In this document: positions 7,687 to 11,216 of the stretch, one piece after another
Layout: each line of letters opens with the position of its first letter
Position numbering within the stretch: position 1 is the stretch's first letter
Origin: a candidate division LCP-89 bacterium
Lineage (GTDB): Bacteria; Electryoneota; B3-LCP
NCBI GenBank assembly: GCA_025774735.1
Contig: JALGZU010000084.1
Span: 1-11,216, forward strand
Direction: 5' to 3'
Length of the DNA stretch: 11,216 nt
Notes under the pieces: model-generated
Databases searched by the model: none
What the model was told of the DNA's origin: nothing
The model's input: the letters and a program-made list of their open reading frames with translations, nothing else
Program-made: the position numbers and the translations under genes

Positions 7687-7715
7687 ATTCTAATGAAACA
7701 CCGCTAATAAAGCAA
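7687..7715 (-). promoter_or_regulatory. Weak candidate promoter upstream of the LVIVD-repeat gene
   Basis: On the minus strand TAGAAT (7687-7692, five of six matches to TATAAT) lies 17 bases after TTGCTT (7710-7715, only TTG matching). It sits in the 126-base AT-rich gap between glutamine synthetase and the propeller gene. No convincing terminator is visible in this gap, so read-through from glutamine synthetase is also possible. Confidence 0.3.
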
Positions 7716-7736
7716 GCGAATTCTCGCAAATTTATT

Positions 7737-9131
7737 CTAACAATTGTAATACAGGGCGATTTCGTGAGGGTGAGGCCGGTTGCGCACTTCCAGGAATTCC
7801 TGCTGCACCTTATAGTCGATCCATGTTTCGATCATACCTTGGCTGAAAACATCCCCTTCCAGCAGGAATTCGTGATCCTCTTCAAGTGCTTTCAAAGCCA
7901 GGTCCAGTGAAGCCGGGAGGCCCTTGATCTTCTTTTTGAGTTCTTCGTTCTCGGGTGCAAACAGATTCTCATCGAAGGGACCGAAGCCGAGCTCCGTCGG
8001 ATCGAGATTCTTCCTGATACCGTCGATGCCCGCCATGAGCATGGCGGCCATGGCGATATAGGGATTACAGGTGGCGTCCGGAGGCCGGAATTCGATGCGC
8101 TTCTCCATCGGTTCCTGCGTATACTTGGGGATGCGGATGGCGGCGGAACGGTTCGCCAGCGAGAAGAACAGGTTCACCGGCGCTTCGTAGCCCGGCACCA
8201 GGCGTTTATAAGAATTCGTGGCCGGATTGGTCAAGGCCAGGAGCGACGCTCCATGCAGGAGAATGCCAGCGATATAGGAGAGTGCCGTTTTCGACAGCCC
8301 TGCATACCCCCTGGCATCGTAGAAGAGGGGCTTATCGCCCTTGAAAAGATGCTGGTGGAAATGCATGCCGGATCCGGGTTGGCGGTACAGCGGTTTGGGC
8401 ATAAAGGTGGCGGAAATTCCCCAGGCATCAGCGGCCATCTTGACGAAATACTTGATCATCATGGAGACGTCGCCCATGCGGGTCAGAGAGCCCAGGACGA
8501 CCTCGATCTCCTGCTGTGTGGGGCAACCGACTTCGTGATGGTGATAGTGCACCTCAACGCCGACGGACTCAAGGTGCTGGGTTATCTCGTTGCGTAAGTT
8601 GAAGTAACGGTCCTGCGGGGGGATGAGATGATAGGCGCCGTTGCGGAAGAAGCCGGGATCGTGAGACGATGCTTCCAGGTTGGAAATCGCTTCGTCTTCA
8701 GGATGATCGATCGGGTCGAAGAGATAGAATTCGAATTCCGGCCCCCACTGCGATCGGTCGGCAATACCGGTCGATTTTAAGTATGCCTCTGCTCTGCGGG
8801 CGATGGCACGCGGATCGCGCTGGAACTGCACTTTGGAATCCGCTTCAGCGATGTTGCAGATCAGCGATAGCGTGGGGACGTCCCAGAAGGGATCGATAAA
8901 CGCGGTCGATGGTTCCGGTACCAGGACCATATCCCCGGATTCCAATGCTTTGAAGCCGGGAGTGGAAGAACTGTCGAAACCGATGCCTTTCTCAAGTCTC
9001 TCCGCCGCGGCATGTGATGCGGGTATGGAGAGATGATGCCAGCCGCCGAAAAGATTCGAATATTTTAAATCGACCGTGACGATGTTCCGTTCGGCGATGA
9101 AGCGTTCGATGTCCGTTAGTTTCTTAAACAC
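7737..9131 (-). CDS. glnA: Type I glutamine synthetase without the adenylylation tyrosine
   Basis: This enzyme ligates ammonium to glutamate with ATP in the cytoplasm and is the main entry of nitrogen into metabolism. The 464 residues match the family length. Features seen, in order, are the FDSSS segment (Asp and Ser of the ammonium site) and the conserved Asp in ESGDM; WGPEFEFYLFD with metal-binding Glu; HHHEVGCPTQQEIEV with two more metal Glu; GSGMHFHQHL with the active-site His; NSYKRLVPGYEAPVN with the Arg and the Glu flap; NRSAAIRIP; and KRIEFRPPDATCNPY. The end RPHPHEIALYYNC resembles E. coli-type (I-beta) enzymes. The region where those carry NLYDLPP reads NLFAPEN here, so the adenylylation Tyr is replaced by Phe. 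Catalytic residues appear intact. The start is GTG (9129-9131), supported by GGAG six bases upstream and by an in-frame stop 30 bases further up with no ATG between. It lies 30 bases after the DUF362 gene, so the two are probably co-transcribed. No PII or adenylyltransferase gene is nearby. Confidence 0.95.
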   Translation of the reverse strand: MFKKLTDIERFIAERNIVTVDLKYSNLFGGWHHLSIPASHAAAERLEKGIGFDSSSTPGFKALESGDMVLVPEPSTAFIDPFWDVPTLSLICNIAEADSKVQFQRDPRAIARRAEAYLKSTGIADRSQWGPEFEFYLFDPIDHPEDEAISNLEASSHDPGFFRNGAYHLIPPQDRYFNLRNEITQHLESVGVEVHYHHHEVGCPTQQEIEVVLGSLTRMGDVSMMIKYFVKMAADAWGISATFMPKPLYRQPGSGMHFHQHLFKGDKPLFYDARGYAGLSKTALSYIAGILLHGASLLALTNPATNSYKRLVPGYEAPVNLFFSLANRSAAIRIPKYTQEPMEKRIEFRPPDATCNPYIAMAAMLMAGIDGIRKNLDPTELGFGPFDENLFAPENEELKKKIKGLPASLDLALKALEEDHEFLLEGDVFSQGMIETWIDYKVQQEFLEVRNRPHPHEIALYYNC

Positions 9132-9161
9132 GCAGGTCTCCAGGATGTATAGCCAGGTCGC

Positions 9162-10275
9162 TCAGTACGATGAGAAGAGTTTCCCCCAATCGCTCGCTTG
9201 AAATTCATCGACGTATTTTTTCGCCTTGAACGGGTACCAAAAATAATCGTGGTAGAAGAAGCTCGCCCATATGAAGAGATAGACCAGGGGGGTGTGAAAC
9301 ATCAGGTGCTGGAGCTTCTTCAGGGGACCAAACCAGAAGAGATCTCCCCCGGTGGATGCCAGGTTATCTCCAACCTGGAAGTTGAAATTCCAATCCGAGA
9401 TGTCCTCGCCCAAAACTTCGATCTGCTCGATATCTCCACAGCCCAAACCGCGTTCGTGGGCGAGCCTGATGTAGGGAAGCTCAAGGGGATCGAAACCCAT
9501 GATCTTCGCTGCTAATGCGTCGATTGCGACCGAATCGGCCGAAGCGAGGATGATGTCTTTCTTCACGGGTACCATGGTGCGTGGACCGGGTCCGCTGCCA
9601 CAGTGAGTTCCGTCCATGGTGGCGAAAATGCCCGAATGAATCTCCTTCTGGATCATCATAGTGGCGCCGTGTATTCAGGAGCCCACCGAAGGCGTTCTTC
9701 ATGGCGCCCGTGGTAGTTGTATAGATGTGCGTTTTAACGGTGGGCAGATGAACGATGTTCTTATCGAAGAAGAAGTCGGGAATCAGAAAACCCTTGGGGA
9801 AGATCTTCTGTAAAACCAGCAATTCGCCCTTCGGTTCATAAGTCACCCAACGCATGTCTTCGGGTTTGAAGTTGTACCGGACTTCCACGTCGTGTTTGGC
9901 GAAGACACTCATATACCGGTTTAACCTCTCGCCTTTGTAGGCGTTAGTGACTACCGTTTTGTTCTGCACGCAGACTAGATTTTCGTACCCGGCCCTGCGC
10001 AACCCGACGATGGCCGCTTCCAATTGCCAGGGAGTGGTGTTCGCCCCTGGGTAGGCAAAGTGCCAGCTGATATTGTCCTTAAGGATGGTGGGTTTCGTTC
10101 TGTCCAGTGCCTGGGAAAGACCGGCCATTTCCTGCGCTCGCACGTAATCTTCGACGACGGTTTCAGGTCTGGTTTTCAGTACTACTACACTGCTCTTACT
10201 GGAATCTTTCACCTCATCTGTGTTGCCCGAAGCTTCGAACGGACCGGGAGTGTTCTGATTTGTCGGGTGTTCCAT
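9162..10275 (-). pseudogene. DUF362-family protein gene, disrupted by a frameshift near 9658
   Basis: Two overlapping reading frames give consecutive parts of one DUF362-type protein. The first (ATG at 10275, AAGGA ribosome-binding site) is family-like for about 206 residues, through VKTHIYTTTTGAMKNAFGG and LLNTRRHY, then turns into basic low-complexity sequence and stops at 9481. The second frame, from 9659, continues with IQKEIHSGIFATMDGTHCG, GPGPRTMVPVKKDIILASADSVAIDA, MGFDPLELPYIRLAHERGLGCGD and a C-terminal aromatic hydrophobic stretch (LVYLFIWASFFYHDYFWYPF) before SSY-stop. From memory of the family, about 14 residues (of the type THSWIHETLVDLL) normally lie between RRHY and IQKEIH. They are absent, so a deletion of roughly 40 bases not divisible by three is the simplest explanation. 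The second ATG pair has no ribosome-binding site. DUF362 proteins have no firmly assigned function. No four-cysteine cluster is seen here. It could be a real pseudogene or an assembly error. Confidence 0.8.
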
Positions 10276-10301
10276 ATATCCTTTTAAGTGATAAGAGTAT
10301 T

Positions 10302-10330
10302 AATTTAAGTAAAATTATCGATTAAATCAA
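10302..10330 (-). promoter_or_regulatory. Candidate promoter for the DUF362/glutamine synthetase genes
   Basis: On the minus strand TTGATT (10325-10330), 17 bases and TAAATT (10302-10307) lie about 27 bases before the DUF362 ATG, in very AT-rich sequence. Spacing and -10 sequence are the same as in the candidate promoter of the ligase gene, which strengthens both. Glutamine synthetase has no promoter of its own in the 30-base gap after DUF362, so it probably depends on this one or on one inside the DUF362 gene. Confidence 0.4.
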
Positions 10331-10431
10331 GTTTTTTCATGCTTCCGCTTCGATGGACAATTTAAAATACAGAATCTCCGTCATACCTCTGTTCAACAGG
10401 TACAGCGAGTTATCACCAGCAGATATTGTGC

Positions 10432-10460
10432 TTGACAAGAACCGTTTTTTTTCTTACCTT
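10432..10460 (+). promoter_or_regulatory. Promoter for the M28 peptidase gene
   Basis: A perfect TTGACA (10432-10437) is followed after 17 bases by TACCTT (10455-10460) in a T-rich stretch. TACCTTTT also partly fits the TAnnTTTG form of the -7 element in Bacteroidetes-type promoters. Transcription would start near 10467 and leave a leader of about 140 bases before the ATG. Confidence 0.55.
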
Positions 10461-10501
10461 TTTTGATTACAGTAACTTTTCACGCTCATCACACGGGAAA
10501 A

Positions 10502-10578
10502 GCTCGGCTTTACCACCGAGCGGAAACAAATCTCCATTTTTACCGTATCTCTTGAAAATAAGCTCAGAGCGAGATACG
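10502..10578 (+). promoter_or_regulatory. Two-hairpin 5' leader upstream of the M28 peptidase
   Basis: The first stem pairs GCTCGG (10502-10507) with CCGAGC (10516-10521) across an 8-base loop. The second pairs CGTATCTC (10544-10551) with GAGATACG (10571-10578) across a 19-base loop. The GGGA ribosome-binding site and ATG follow within about 30 bases. I do not recognise a known riboswitch class. The leader might control translation or mRNA stability. Confidence 0.4.
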
Positions 10579-10608
10579 ATCATTAGCGAAATCCAGCGCG
10601 GGATTGTC

Positions 10609-11216
10609 ATGCGAAAAATAATAAGCACTCCACTCATACTTTCACTGATAACTGTCTTAGCCGTTGCAGCGCCGAAAAGTGCTAAGAATACCATCAGCGA
10701 GGCGATTCTAAAAGCTCACGTGGAATTCCTGGCTTCACCCGAACTTCAGGGACGGGGCGTGCCGGGTCTGGGTTCAGGCATTGCGCAGCGCTACATCGCT
10801 ACCCGCTTCGAAGAGTTTGGACTGGAGCCGTTGCCGGATTTCTCGGGCTATTATCAGAGCGTCCCCCTCGTCGTCGGCAGAACCGATTACCTGAATTCGG
10901 GGATCATAGTGGAGCGGAATAGTGGCGCTGTAAAACTGACGGCAAACGTAGACGTCTTCTTCTTCCCCAAAGGCGGGCGGGATGTGGATATAAGTGCTGA
11001 AGCAATCCTCGGCGGGTACGGAATCCATGCGCCGGAGCATGGATACGACGATTTCGCCGGGATCGATCCCGCCGGGAAAATTCTGGTGGCATTCAACGGT
11101 GAACCCAAGAATGAAGACGGGTCATCCGCTCTCAGCGGCGAGAAGAGATCGAGGTATACGAATTACCTGATCAAAGCCGCCAAAGCTCAGAAACTTGGGG
11201 CGCTGGGTTTAGTGCT
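10609..11216 (+). CDS. Secreted M28-family (aminopeptidase-like) peptidase, 5' part
   Basis: I read this by translating the plus strand from the ATG at 10609; the frame is open to the window edge (202 codons). Residues 1-20 form a signal peptide ending AVA. Residues 36-86 (HVEFLASPELQGRGVPGLGS, RYIATRFEEFGLEP, then YYQSVPL) match the conserved N-terminus of secreted M28 zinc peptidases. Residues 131-202, with AILGGYGIHAPEHGYDDFAGID followed by GKILVAFNGEP, match the inserted PA (protease-associated) domain. The zinc ligands and catalytic residues lie beyond the window, so activity cannot be judged. Family members remove N-terminal residues from peptides in the periplasm or outside the cell. 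The start has GGGA six bases upstream. The frame stays open upstream to about 10365, but no better start with a signal peptide exists there. It diverges from the DUF362 gene and has its own promoter. Confidence 0.85.
   Translation, partial: MRKIISTPLILSLITVLAVAAPKSAKNTISEAILKAHVEFLASPELQGRGVPGLGSGIAQRYIATRFEEFGLEPLPDFSGYYQSVPLVVGRTDYLNSGIIVERNSGAVKLTANVDVFFFPKGGRDVDISAEAILGGYGIHAPEHGYDDFAGIDPAGKILVAFNGEPKNEDGSSALSGEKRSRYTNYLIKAAKAQKLGALGLV

Larger units (their letters stand above)
10276..10608. other. 333-base divergent intergenic region
   Basis: No gene is visible. The region holds a candidate leftward promoter for the DUF362 gene, a rightward promoter for the M28 peptidase, and a structured leader before the peptidase start. 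The central part (about 10335-10430) has no feature I can support. Short reverse frames here lack ribosome-binding sites and family resemblance. Confidence 0.7.

Noticed and set aside
7671..7694. Direct repeat TTCTAAT twice, 17 bases apart, upstream of the LVIVD gene
   Set aside because: It is short and AT-rich, so chance is likely. No third in-phase copy was found.
7713..7727. Possible terminator hairpin after glutamine synthetase (GCGA/TCGC)
   Set aside because: Only four base pairs and no following T-tract on the minus strand.
10389..10399. Palindrome CTGTTCAACAG in the divergent region
   Set aside because: Five-base arms around one base occur by chance at about this rate in 333 bases, and its position relative to the promoters is not telling.
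10467..11108. Minus-strand open frames at the right end
   Set aside because: They overlap the peptidase leader and coding sequence. The plus frame has a signal peptide and clear M28/PA motifs.

Overview
The window looks like a chromosomal segment from a Gram-negative bacterium of the FCB superphylum, probably one of its little-cultured lineages. The main clue is two large exported proteins (5418-7610 and 2670-5306). Both have an N-terminal signal peptide and end in a C-terminal 'NPFN ... GxYxxK ... LK' FlgD-Ig/type-A sorting-like domain, which is characteristic of that group. I cannot name a genus. No rRNA, tRNA, CRISPR array, insertion sequence or phage gene was seen. Apart from one gene at the right edge, everything is on the minus strand.

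Layout from right to left, following minus-strand transcription. At the right edge a plus-strand secreted M28-type aminopeptidase begins at 10609 and runs off the window. It has a TTGACA-17-TACCTT promoter and a roughly 140-nt leader containing two hairpins. Divergent from it is a DUF362-family gene (10275-9162), broken near 9658 by a frameshift that looks like a small deletion. Thirty bases further on is a type I glutamine synthetase (9131-7737, GTG start) without the usual adenylylation tyrosine. Next come the secreted LVIVD-repeat beta-propeller protein (7610-5418), a strong terminator hairpin (5336-5370), and a secreted multidomain protein with an alpha/alpha-toroid-like N-terminus (5306-2670).

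The left end holds the most interesting unit. An AMP-forming acyl/aryl-CoA ligase (2585-813) carries about 85 extra C-terminal residues that resemble an AroQ-type chorismate mutase domain, specifically the kind fused in front of DAHP synthase in Bacillus-type enzymes. Eighteen bases downstream is a DAHP synthase (794-1, cut by the window edge) that consists of the catalytic core only. The mutase-like domain usually attached to the DAHP synthase N-terminus therefore appears to sit on the C-terminus of the preceding ligase. By my alignment most of its catalytic residues are replaced, which suggests a sensing or docking role rather than catalysis.

How the genes may work together (inference): the ligase/DAHP-synthase pair would tie aromatic-compound activation to entry into the shikimate pathway. 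Glutamine synthetase supplies assimilated nitrogen. The two secreted proteins and the M28 peptidase belong to the cell-surface or extracellular protein set.
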